Of a stretch of DNA of 64,000 nucleotides, positions 40,616 through 48,874 are shown in pieces. The notes beneath the pieces are model-generated. The model made no database searches, was not told the origin of the DNA, and saw only the letters and a list, made by a program, of their open reading frames with translations. The translations under genes and the position numbers were made by a program. The DNA is from Palleronia aestuarii (GTDB lineage: Bacteria > Pseudomonadota > Alphaproteobacteria > Rhodobacterales > Rhodobacteraceae), in the NCBI RefSeq assembly GCF_003253995.1, contig NZ_QKZL01000015.1, forward strand, positions 3,915-67,914. The letters run 5' to 3'. Each line of letters begins with the position of its first letter. Position 1 is the first letter of the stretch.

Positions 40616-41632
40616 ATGACAGACACCACCGCCGATGCGGGTCAGAGCAGCTCGATCTGGCCCGGCCTCGCCCTCACCGCCCTGATCGCCGCCGCCGCCT
40701 TCGGGCTGCGCCGCGTCCCCGGGGTAAACGCGTTCTCGCCGCTGATCCTGTCGATCCTGCTCGGCATGGCACTGCACAACACCATCGGCACGCCGGGCGC
40801 GGCGAAGCCCGGCGTCACCGTCTCGCTGAAGGTCATTCTGAAGGCCGGGATCGTGCTACTGGGCCTGCAGCTCACCGTTGGCCAGGTCATCGAGGTCGGC
40901 CTACGTGGCGTGGGTATTATCGCGGCCGCGCTCATCGCGACGTTCCTCTTTACCAAGTGGCTCGGGCGGCAACTCGGGGTAGGCGCCAAGCTCACCGAGC
41001 TGATCGCCGCCGGCACCTCGATCTGCGGCGCCTCCGCCGTGATCGCCACCAACACCGTCACACGGGCCTCCGACGAGGACGTGGCCTATGCGGTGGCCTG
41101 CGTGACTGTATTCGGTTCGCTGTCGATGGTGTTGATCCCGGTGGTCGAGGCGACGGTGCTTCATCTCGGCCCCGATGCCTACGGGCTTTGGACCGGTGCA
41201 GTCATCCACGAGGTGGCCCAGGTGGTCGCCGCCGCCTTCCAGCAGGGCGACGCGGCCGGGCATACGGGGACGATCGCCAAGCTCACCCGGGTGATGATGC
41301 TGGCGCCTCTGGTCCTGACGCTCGGCCTTCTGGCCAGGCGGCGAAACGAGGGAGCCTCGGGTGCCGGCGCCCCGATTCCGTGGTTCGTTCTTGGCTTCGT
41401 CGCCATGGTGGGGATCGCCTCGTTGGGGATCGTGCCAACGGCTGCGGAGCCCTGGCACAAGGGCCTGACCCAGTTCCTCCTGGCCATGGCGCTCGCGGCG
41501 ATGGGGCTCGAGACGGACATTCGCAAGCTCGCGGCCGAGGGCGCGCGGCCCGCGCTCCTCGGGGCGACGTCGTGGCTCTTCATCGTCGCGCTCGGGCTTG
41601 GTCTCGTTCTTCTTCTCGGGCCGAACGGGTGA
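40616..41632 (+). CDS. yeiH: YeiH-family putative sulfate exporter
   Basis: This 338-aa inner-membrane protein has about ten hydrophobic segments. The family patterns [43 protein letters not shown] and [12 protein letters not shown] are present. YeiH proteins (UPF0324) are regarded as sulfate or sulfite exporters. I chose the ATG at 40616, although its ribosome site (GAAAG) is weak. A hairpin at 40563-40583 lies in the leader. It is divergent from the AcfC-like gene and overlaps the next gene by 4 bases (GTGA). Confidence 0.88.
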   Translation: MTDTTADAGQSSSIWPGLALTALIAAAAFGLRRVPGVNAFSPLILSILLGMALHNTIGTPGAAKPGVTVSLKVILKAGIVLLGLQLTVGQVIEVGLRGVGIIAAALIATFLFTKWLGRQLGVGAKLTELIAAGTSICGASAVIATNTVTRASDEDVAYAVACVTVFGSLSMVLIPVVEATVLHLGPDAYGLWTGAVIHEVAQVVAAAFQQGDAAGHTGTIAKLTRVMMLAPLVLTLGLLARRRNEGASGAGAPIPWFVLGFVAMVGIASLGIVPTAAEPWHKGLTQFLLAMALAAMGLETDIRKLAAEGARPALLGATSWLFIVALGLGLVLLLGPNG

Positions 41633-42231
41633 CGGAGGAGCTTGCAAACGCCGCCTCCCGGTCCCGGCGCCTTGCAGCATTGGATGCGCCGCACATGGCC
41701 GCGCTCAACGGCTATGCGGAGGGCCTGCGCACGGACGGCCGCGGCGTGCCGTGGTTCGATCCGCACGATGGCGGCGCGGCGGCACAGTGCCTGATCCTTC
41801 TGGAACGGCCCGCGCGGCTTGGGGAGACGCCCCGGTTCGTCTCGTGTGACAACCCTGTACCGGCGCAGCGCAACCTACGCCGGTTCCTGGCGGAGGCGGG
41901 GCTGACCCGTCGGCGGATCGTGATCTGGAACGCCGTGCCCTGGCTGCCGCCTGCGGACGCAGTGCGCAACGCAGCACCCCGCGCTGCCGAAATTCGTGAG
42001 GGGCTGACCCGTCTCCCGGCGCTACTGAAGCTGCTGCCCGCGCTGCAGGTGGTCGTGCTGGCCGGACGGGTCCCGGGACGCGCCGCGTCCCTGTGCACGG
42101 TCCCTGTCGTACAGGTTCCGCACCCGTCGCCGGTCAACGTGAACGCCAACCCATCAGCGCGAGGTCGAATCGTGGCTGGGCTTTCTCAAGCCGCATCGAA
42201 AACAGAATGTCCGACGACTGGCCGTCACTAG
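41629..42231 (+). CDS. Uracil-DNA-glycosylase-family protein
   Basis: This 200-aa protein has the GTG start overlapping the exporter stop. The UDG-fold core shows [39 protein letters not shown] (motif with Asn and Pro-Trp) and the C-terminal [12 protein letters not shown] (His loop). This matches a family usually labelled uracil-DNA glycosylase family protein. The last 15 residues ([13 protein letters not shown]) lack similarity and may come from fusion to transposon DNA. Why a repair enzyme is coupled to a sulfate exporter is unclear; mutagenic sulfite deaminates cytosine to uracil, which offers a rationale (inference). Confidence 0.8.
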   Translation: MTEELANAASRSRRLAALDAPHMAALNGYAEGLRTDGRGVPWFDPHDGGAAAQCLILLERPARLGETPRFVSCDNPVPAQRNLRRFLAEAGLTRRRIVIWNAVPWLPPADAVRNAAPRAAEIREGLTRLPALLKLLPALQVVVLAGRVPGRAASLCTVPVVQVPHPSPVNVNANPSARGRIVAGLSQAASKTECPTTGRH

Positions 42232-42319
42232 AGCACGGCACTGGTAGACTATGTGGCTCCGCCAATCAGTTCCTTGGGACGGACGTACATACACGGCGCA
42301 GCGAATGTCGGCTCCCGCT

Positions 42320-45205
42320 TTATCCCTTGGGCCATTTGTACTCCCCGGTCAGCAAGATGTGCCCCCAGCCGAGGGGCGAGGTATGCGCCAGGAGGTCGGG
42401 CGGGACTGGCAGTCCTGCGCGCCGGCGCCGAATGACGGCCTCTCCCAGCCGGGCCGTGTTCCAGTAGATCACGATGGCGGTCAGCAGGTTGAGCGCAGCC
42501 ATCCGGTAATGCTGTCCTTCGGCCGTGCGGTCGCGGATCTCGCCCTGGCGGCCGATCCTGAGCGCGTTCTTCAACGCATGATGCGCCTCGCCCTTGTTGA
42601 GGCCGATCTGGGCGCGGCGTTGCATGTCGGTGTCCAGCACCCATTCGATCATGAAGAGCGTCCGCTCGACGCGACCCACCTCGCGGAGCGCCGTAGCCAG
42701 GTCGTTCTGCCGGGGATAGGAGGCGAGCTTTCGCAGGATCTGGCTGGGCGCGATGGTTCCGGCCGTCATGGTCGCGGCCACCCTCAGGATATCCGGCCAG
42801 TTGGCGGCAATCAGGTTCTCGCGGATCATGCCACCGGACAGACCCCTTAAGTTCGATGGCATGGCTTTCGGATCGAAGACGTGGAGACGCCTGGATGGCA
42901 GGTCGCGGATGCGCGGAATGAACCGGTGACCGAGGATCGCGGTGACGGCGAAGACGTGATCAGTGAAGCCGCCGGTATCGGCATATTGCTCCCGGATCCG
43001 CTTGCCGGTTTCGGTGTTCAGCAGTCCATCCAGAATATACGGCGCCTCGCTGACCGTGGCCGGAATGGTCTGGGACGCGAAGGGCGCGAACTGGTCGGAC
43101 ACATGGGTATAGACCTTCAGGCCCGGCTCGGGCCCGTATCTCGCGTTGACGAGGTTCATCGCCTCGCCCTGCCGGGTGGTGGGGAAGAACTGGCCATCAC
43201 TGGAGGCGGTTGTGCCCAGGCCCCAGACGTGGGCCATCGGCAGATTGGCCTGCGCCTCGACCACGCCGGCCAGCGCGCGGGCGTAGGCGTCGCTTTCCAG
43301 GTGCCAGCGGGAGAGCCGCAGCAATTCCCAGAAGCCGTGGGAATTGCTCGCCTCGGCCATCTTGCTCAGACCAAGGTTCAGCCCCTCGGCCAGGAGCAAG
43401 TTCAGCAAGCCGATCCGGTCCTTTGGCGGGGCGCCGGTCCGCAGATGCGGGAAGTGTTCGGTGAACCTGGTCTCCCGGTCCACGTCCAGCAGGATGTCGG
43501 TGATCCGCGTCTCCGGGATCCGGCGGTAGAGATCGACCAGGAGGTCGTCGGCCCCGGGCGGTACCGATGTCGGCAATCGGCTGAGCTGCAGAACACCATT
43601 CTCGATCGATCCGCTTGGGATCGCGCCCGACCGTGCGGCACGGCCCAGTCGTTCGAGGCCGAGGTCCATCCGAGCCCGGCGATCGCTCAACCAGTCGTCG
43701 GGATCGAGGGGAACGGCGAGACACGGGCTTTCCTTCGCTGCTTGGGCTGGCACCAATACCTGTTTCATGTCGCCGTAGCGCCGGGAGTCCGCCAGCCAGA
43801 TGTCGCCCGAGCGGAACGCATCGCGCAGGTGGAACATGACCGCGACCTCCCAGAGCCGATCGTCCCCGGCCACCTGGTCTTTCAGGTGCCGGTGCCACTT
43901 CGACGTGCGCCGCAGGAACTGCGTCGGCTGGCTGTGAGCCTTGCTGGACCGGATCACGTCCGCGACTGCGAGGAGAGGTCTGGCCACCTCCGCCCCGTCG
44001 ATCTCGAGGAGACGCAGCATGCGGGGGGCGTAACGGCGGAACCTCCGGTGCCCTTGCCCGACATGGGAGATCGGGTCCGACGACAGCGTGTCCGTCAATC
44101 GGGCCGCAACGGCCACGAGCGATTGCAGGTCCGTCCATCCCGGGCTGAACGAGATCGCCCCGTCGAGGGACGCGCCGTCGGTCTTCGCCTCGAGAAGCGC
44201 CGTGCCCATGTCACGGAACGCGCGCAGGGTCTTTCGGACCGCCGGTTGCGCCCCGTCCAGCTCCGCATCGCTTAACCGGGCCGCGTCCCGCCACGTCCTG
44301 CCGACGATCCGGTCGTGGGTCTCGACCACGGCATCCGCGATCGCGCGCCGCCACTCCGCCACGCAGACGACGAGGATTGCGTGGCGCCGATCGTCCGGGA
44401 GATCGCGAAGTCCATCCGCATAGTAGCGCTCGCCCTGGCGGCGAAGCCGGGTGATGCGATGCTCGGGAACGCCTCGCAAGGCCTCAGCCGGGAGTTCGAA
44501 GCGTTGCAGGACATCCAGCCGATCCAGCAGCCGACGCGCCCCGGCCGAGTTGCTCCCAACCTCGAACTGGCGCAACCAGACGAACCGGGTTAGCCGATCC
44601 TCCATCATGTCCCTCAGCAAGGCGTCGAGAGCCCTGCGGAGATCGTCGCTCAGGCGATTGGCGATCCGCGCCTCGATCCGGCGCTCGGCCACGACGAGGG
44701 CGTCGGCACAAAGCCGTTCGATGGTGGAGATGGCCGGCAGGATCGTCCGGGTCCGGCGACATTCCTCGATGAAACGGTGGGCGATATCCTCGTTCGAAAT
44801 GGCGAGTTCGGCCTGATCCTCGAGCCAGGTCTGCATGTGCCGGACTCCCAGGCCCGAGAGGGACCGGTAGCCGTAGATCTTCCGCAGCGCCGCCATGTGC
44901 TCATGTCGCGTTTCCTCCCGCGCGGCGTAGTCGTCGAGATCGGCGTCCCTCAGACCGAGCTGGGCGGCGAGGAAGCGGGTGATCTCGGCCGGGATGAGTT
45001 CTTCCGGCAAGAGAGCGCGTCCGGGGTAGCGCAGCGCACAGAGCTGCAGGGCGAAGCCCAACCGGTTCCGCGGCCGGCGGCGCTGGTTGGTATTTGCGAG
45101 GTCCTCGTCCGAGAGCGTGTAGTGCTTCAGTAGCCGCGCGTTGTCCGTGGGGAGACCGAACAACACGTCCCTTTGCTTCGATGTCAGGATGGTCCTGCGG
45201 GCCAT
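42320..45205 (-). CDS. tnpA: Tn3-family transposase
   Basis: This full-length 961-aa DDE transposase has an N-terminal DUF4158 domain (about 1-165) and a C-terminal catalytic domain with Asp in TTASSDGQFFP, Asp in THVSDQFAPF and Glu in LNKGEAHHALKNALRIGRQGE. No frameshift is seen. It is divergent from tnpR, sharing the 120-base res region. Confidence 0.95.
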   Translation of the reverse strand: MARRTILTSKQRDVLFGLPTDNARLLKHYTLSDEDLANTNQRRRPRNRLGFALQLCALRYPGRALLPEELIPAEITRFLAAQLGLRDADLDDYAAREETRHEHMAALRKIYGYRSLSGLGVRHMQTWLEDQAELAISNEDIAHRFIEECRRTRTILPAISTIERLCADALVVAERRIEARIANRLSDDLRRALDALLRDMMEDRLTRFVWLRQFEVGSNSAGARRLLDRLDVLQRFELPAEALRGVPEHRITRLRRQGERYYADGLRDLPDDRRHAILVVCVAEWRRAIADAVVETHDRIVGRTWRDAARLSDAELDGAQPAVRKTLRAFRDMGTALLEAKTDGASLDGAISFSPGWTDLQSLVAVAARLTDTLSSDPISHVGQGHRRFRRYAPRMLRLLEIDGAEVARPLLAVADVIRSSKAHSQPTQFLRRTSKWHRHLKDQVAGDDRLWEVAVMFHLRDAFRSGDIWLADSRRYGDMKQVLVPAQAAKESPCLAVPLDPDDWLSDRRARMDLGLERLGRAARSGAIPSGSIENGVLQLSRLPTSVPPGADDLLVDLYRRIPETRITDILLDVDRETRFTEHFPHLRTGAPPKDRIGLLNLLLAEGLNLGLSKMAEASNSHGFWELLRLSRWHLESDAYARALAGVVEAQANLPMAHVWGLGTTASSDGQFFPTTRQGEAMNLVNARYGPEPGLKVYTHVSDQFAPFASQTIPATVSEAPYILDGLLNTETGKRIREQYADTGGFTDHVFAVTAILGHRFIPRIRDLPSRRLHVFDPKAMPSNLRGLSGGMIRENLIAANWPDILRVAATMTAGTIAPSQILRKLASYPRQNDLATALREVGRVERTLFMIEWVLDTDMQRRAQIGLNKGEAHHALKNALRIGRQGEIRDRTAEGQHYRMAALNLLTAIVIYWNTARLGEAVIRRRRAGLPVPPDLLAHTSPLGWGHILLTGEYKWPKG

Positions 45206-45325
45206 GTTCCTTTTGCTCCCTTAGAAGCCTTTGCGTATCGTTGATTACGATACGGTTTGAGGAACGCCAGACATGCCAGGACATGCGGGTCTCCAAGATC
45301 TGTCCCAAACGATCGTTTGCGACGC
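45206..45325. promoter_or_regulatory. tnpA-tnpR intergenic res-like region
   Basis: This region holds an inverted repeat CGTATCGT-N5-ACGATACG (45234-45254) and a perfect 12-bp palindrome AAACGATCGTTT (45307-45318), plus repeated GACATGC words. In Tn3 elements this gap contains the resolution site and both promoters. Confidence 0.65.
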
Positions 45326-45937
45326 ATGCTGATCGGCTACGCGCGGGTCTCGAAGGCCGACGGAAGCCAGTCCCTCGACCTGCAGCGGGACGCCCTGATC
45401 GCCGCGGGCGTCGGCGAGGACCAGATCTACTCGGACAGGGCCTCTGGGAAGATAGACGCCCGGCCCGGCCTCGAAGCTTGTCTGAAGGCCCTCCGAAACG
45501 GCGACGTGCTGGTGATCTGGAAGCTTGACCGGATGGGGCGCAGCCTGCATCACCTGGTGAAGACGGTCGCCGGTCTCTCCGAGCGCGGTGTCGGACTGAA
45601 GGTACTGACCGGCCAGGGCGCGCAGATCGACACGACCACGGCGCACGGGCGGCTTTCCTTCGGCATCTTCGCCTCCCTCGCCGAGTTCGAAAGCGAGCTG
45701 ATCCGGGAACGGACCATGGCCGGGCTTGCCGCCGCACGGGCCCGAGGGCGGAAGGGAGGTCGCAAGTTCGCGCTGACCAAGGCCCAGCTACGCATGGCGC
45801 AGGCGGCGATGGCCAACCGCGATACCTCCGTGTCCGAACTCTGCAGGGAGCTGAAGATCAGGCCGGTGACGCTCTACCGATATGTGGATCCAGAGGGAAA
45901 CCTGCGCGAGAACGGAAAGCGGCTTCTGGGGGTATGA
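45326..45937 (+). CDS. tnpR: Tn3 resolvase
   Basis: This 203-aa serine recombinase resolves cointegrates. The catalytic serine lies in MLIGYARVSKADGSQ (Ser9), with KLDRMGRSLHHLV, EFESELIRERTMAGL and a C-terminal helix-turn-helix (SVSELCRELKIRPVTLYRYV). I chose the ATG at 45326, a typical TnpR start. It is clearly different from the resolvase at 27961. Confidence 0.93.
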   Translation: MLIGYARVSKADGSQSLDLQRDALIAAGVGEDQIYSDRASGKIDARPGLEACLKALRNGDVLVIWKLDRMGRSLHHLVKTVAGLSERGVGLKVLTGQGAQIDTTTAHGRLSFGIFASLAEFESELIRERTMAGLAAARARGRKGGRKFALTKAQLRMAQAAMANRDTSVSELCRELKIRPVTLYRYVDPEGNLRENGKRLLGV

Positions 45938-45969
45938 CGTCTGAAGGACTTCAGAGAGGAACGTCCGCC

Positions 45970-46212
45970 ATGGATCTCGACGACGACAAGATCGATGCGG
46001 CCGTGCTGGCCCTCCTGCGCCTGACCCTCCACGACGGCCGGCGCACCTGGAAGGGGTTCGACTGGGACAGCATGGACCGGTTGCACCGGAAGGGCTGGAT
46101 CACCGATCCGGTGGGAAAGGCGAAATCGGTCGCCTTCACCGACGAAGGCTTGGAGCGATCCGAGCGCCTCCTGCAGCAGTTGTTTGGCAAGGGGGCCGAA
46201 CCGGAGGCGTGA
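45970..46212 (+). CDS. DUF6429 family protein
   Basis: This 80-aa protein has the ATG at 45970 with an AGAGGA site. The product MDLDDDKIDAAVLALLRLTL, then RTWKGFDWDSMDRLHRKGWI and a winged-helix-like end (VAFTDEGLERSERLLQQLF), matches DUF6429, a small family often found beside Tn3 transposition genes. Function unknown; the fold suggests a DNA-binding accessory protein. Confidence 0.8.
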   Translation: MDLDDDKIDAAVLALLRLTLHDGRRTWKGFDWDSMDRLHRKGWITDPVGKAKSVAFTDEGLERSERLLQQLFGKGAEPEA

Positions 46213-46238
46213 GCGAACTCAAGGCGAGCCGCCTCGGC

Positions 46239-46276
46239 CTTAGCGTAGGATTTCGCGCTCTCCTGCAAACGACCCG
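46239..46276 (-). repeat. Right inverted repeat of the Tn3-type element
   Basis: The complement reads CGGGTCGTTTGCAGGAG and ends ACGCTAAG, 36 of 38 identical to the left end. It lies 27 bases after the DUF6429 stop. Confidence 0.85.
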
Positions 46277-46489
46277 TCACAGCAAGGCGTCTGTCGGAAG
46301 TGTCAAGGTCCGTTTCGAGCCCATAATTACCACGGCGTGCAGCTCCTGTTCACATGTGCAGCGAGGCGCGCCTCGTCGCGCCGGCCCTTCGCCGCCGTTC
46401 CGGTAACATCCTTGGTTTCCCCAAAGTTGCCGTTCGTGCTTACTGCCGCGACAACCCGGCCTGCACGGGAGTTTTCTTCTGCGCTGTTT

Positions 46490-48805
46490 TCACCAAGGCG
46501 AGTTTCCATCTGAACTCGAACCTTCGTGCGCGACAAGCGGTGCGAAAAGATTCTTTAGGTCCCGATCATCAAAACGGTCGGCGGCATGACGATCCTCGCC
46601 TGTCACCGACAATTCTTCGTCACTTACGGCCTGCTCAATGACTTTCTCGATTCGAAGCTGGATCGCCTGTTTCGCGGCATCGACGGCGCTTGGATTGTAT
46701 CCGACCCGTTGGGCCAGCCTTTCGACCGCGTGAACATAATCGTTCAGTGTGGAATCGGACTCGACATGGTCCAGATTCTCGCCAACATTCTCGATTAGTC
46801 GCGGAATGGCGGTTGCAATGTCCGCACGGAACAATGCGCCAAGAACGCTGTCATGCGCATCGATGGCGTTCAACAAGCGATCCAGATCGTCAGGATCAAG
46901 ATCCTGTTCGAACATGCCATGGATTGCCTCTTCTATTGAAGTGGCGAGCGCTTCGGTCTGATCGCGCTCATCGTCCGGAGCGGAAAGGAGGCTCTCAAGG
47001 AGGTCGGGTAATGCATTTGCATCTTGCCATGGCGAGAACCCACCAAGCGGACTGCGCGCGATCGCCGTCGCAGCTTCGATAAAGATAGGTAGGGCACAGA
47101 CACGCCACCATCCGAGCAGCAATCCGATGCGCCGTCCATTTCCCATGTCCGACAAAGAAAAAGTCCCGGGACGTTCGGGATTTGGTCGCCAGAATGGAAT
47201 GCTTTTCAGTCGCGCACTAAGGTCAGCGAAATTCTCCAGGAGGACCCGCAAGTCGGTGGCGCTCACCTGCGGAATGCTCTGAAATTGCTCGAATATCCGT
47301 TTCGCACCGTTGGCACTCACTGCACCGCTCGCCATAATCATCAACGGCCCTTTGTCGCAGAGATAACGGTTCAAGTAGTCCCGCACTGAAGGGTTGATGA
47401 AGCATACTGTCCTGTTGACGATGACGATAAAGCTGCCCTCAAGCGTCTTCAAGCTTTCCTCAAAATCCTTGATGTCATGGGCAAGTTGAAAGGCGGCGCA
47501 AAGCCGTGGATGAATGCCATCGAAGACCTCGTGCAGTTCGTCGATATCCGCGCCATACTCGGATGCGAAATAAAGAGCGAAAAGAAGGTGCTGACAGCGC
47601 CGTGGAATGTGGTTGCGAAACGGCTTCTCCCATATTCGCTCGGGATTATCGAGCGCCTTAAGAAAGCCGTCGGCGTAGCGCCCTGCCGGGACGCGCTCGA
47701 TGTGGCCTGCGTCAGTCATCCATTCGACGATGCGCGGGTTGAAATGTTTATGGTCGACGATATCCCTAATCGCCCCGCTCTCGACGAGCGCACGGATATG
47801 CCCAACGGGAACACCGGCGACGACGAGATGGTTGTAGATGATACGCGCCCGGATGCGTCTTGTATATACCCCGACATCAAGCACGTAGCGCGCGACCTGT
47901 AGCCGCTGGTCGGACAAAGATTCCGAGGCAAGGCGCGCCTGCTCATAAATGTAGGCGCGGGTAGTCAGGACGAAGCGGGCAGTAGGCGTGCGAGCAACGC
48001 GTGCGAGGAAGCGCGCAAAATCGGAGTCCTTGTTCGATAGAGCACGCTCGTCGAGCGCAATTCGACCGAGGAAGTCATCGAAAAAGAATATCTGCCTACG
48101 GCTGTCATTGATTCTGGCGAAACCATCTTCCAGAGACCGTATTGCGACCAGTTCCCATTCTTCGCCGATGTAGGCGTAACACAGCATCTCCGCGAGCGTT
48201 GTCTTACCGACGCCAGGCGGCCCCGAGACGATAAGGATGCGCTCGGATTCCAGGGTGCGTCGTCCCTCGGCGAAGCTCGGATTTTGGGCATAGACCTTGA
48301 GTTTCGCTGTGATGTCTGCGCGGGTGATCGTAGTAAAATTATGCGAGGCCGCGTGAAGCACGCGCTCAAGCACGGCGGTATCCGATAGCCAAAGTTTGAC
48401 GTGAGCCTTGGCGACGTCGTCGTGCTCGCGCAGCAGGCCATTCAGGTCCTCAAACCCACGCAAATCGTCGAGGCTATTGAGGCTAGGACCGATTATCTCA
48501 GCGAGCGCCCGCTTGTTGGCCGGGGTGAGCGAAACAGATGTCGCTAGGATATAGCGGTTGAGCGCGAGCTGATCGATAGTGGCGCGTTCGTGGCGCATCT
48601 GCCGACTCAGGCCCGTAAACCCGGAGCCCCGATAGTGCTTGGCTTGGAGGATGATCGTATCGTCAGAACCTGCATGCCGTCCGTCGATACCGCCATCTGG
48701 CCCAGGCCCGAACGCTTCAAACCGGCAGGACAGCGCGCGGCCTATGAGGTCGCGGACGAGGTCCTCAAAGTCGGCGGGCGAAAGGGATGAAAAACTATAG
48801 GCCAC
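46490..48805 (-). CDS. Mrr-like nuclease fused to nSTAND-type NTPase
   Basis: This 771-aa protein has an N-terminal restriction-endonuclease-like domain (about 8-110): DFEDLVRDLIGRAL, then GGIDGR (Asp41) and ILQAKHY (Gln54-x-Lys56), the PD-(D/E)xK pattern of Mrr_cat. The NTPase has Walker A GPPGVGKT (195-202) and Walker B IFFFDDFLG (about 239-247), with RFVLTTRAYIY as sensor-like segment; this order resembles the nSTAND3 class. The C-terminal 400 residues are helical, possibly the ligand sensor. It is 69 bases downstream of the OLD nuclease on the same strand, so they likely form one defence operon. It is smaller than known Avs proteins. Confidence 0.78.
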   Translation of the reverse strand: MAYSFSSLSPADFEDLVRDLIGRALSCRFEAFGPGPDGGIDGRHAGSDDTIILQAKHYRGSGFTGLSRQMRHERATIDQLALNRYILATSVSLTPANKRALAEIIGPSLNSLDDLRGFEDLNGLLREHDDVAKAHVKLWLSDTAVLERVLHAASHNFTTITRADITAKLKVYAQNPSFAEGRRTLESERILIVSGPPGVGKTTLAEMLCYAYIGEEWELVAIRSLEDGFARINDSRRQIFFFDDFLGRIALDERALSNKDSDFARFLARVARTPTARFVLTTRAYIYEQARLASESLSDQRLQVARYVLDVGVYTRRIRARIIYNHLVVAGVPVGHIRALVESGAIRDIVDHKHFNPRIVEWMTDAGHIERVPAGRYADGFLKALDNPERIWEKPFRNHIPRRCQHLLFALYFASEYGADIDELHEVFDGIHPRLCAAFQLAHDIKDFEESLKTLEGSFIVIVNRTVCFINPSVRDYLNRYLCDKGPLMIMASGAVSANGAKRIFEQFQSIPQVSATDLRVLLENFADLSARLKSIPFWRPNPERPGTFSLSDMGNGRRIGLLLGWWRVCALPIFIEAATAIARSPLGGFSPWQDANALPDLLESLLSAPDDERDQTEALATSIEEAIHGMFEQDLDPDDLDRLLNAIDAHDSVLGALFRADIATAIPRLIENVGENLDHVESDSTLNDYVHAVERLAQRVGYNPSAVDAAKQAIQLRIEKVIEQAVSDEELSVTGEDRHAADRFDDRDLKNLFAPLVAHEGSSSDGNSPW

Positions 48806-48874
48806 AGTCCGCTCTGAATGTCGTCTGCGATTCTTCGAGCTGCCTTATAAGGGTTTGACTGCATCGATAGCGGA

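Larger units (their letters stand above)
36457..46276. mobile_element. Tn3-family transposon carrying a sulfite-handling cargo
   Basis: The element is bounded by 38-bp inverted repeats (36457-36494 and 46239-46276, 36 of 38 identical) of Tn3 form, starting GGGGTCG on the left and ending inward in ACGCTAAG. It contains tnpA, tnpR with a res-like region, DUF6429, and seven cargo genes: ECF sigma, anti-sigma, cytochrome c, sulfite dehydrogenase, AcfC-like, YeiH-like and UDG-like. All transposition genes look intact. A clean 5-bp target duplication is not visible (TGTCT left, TCACA right), so it may have been rearranged after insertion. Confidence 0.75.

Noticed and set aside
42881-44275. Long rightward open frame opposite tnpA
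   Set aside because: Shadow of an intact Tn3 transposase.
36452-46281. Target-site duplication for the Tn3-type element
   Set aside because: Flanking pentamers TGTCT and TCACA do not match; shifting the boundary by one gives only 3 of 5 (GTCTG/GTCAC).
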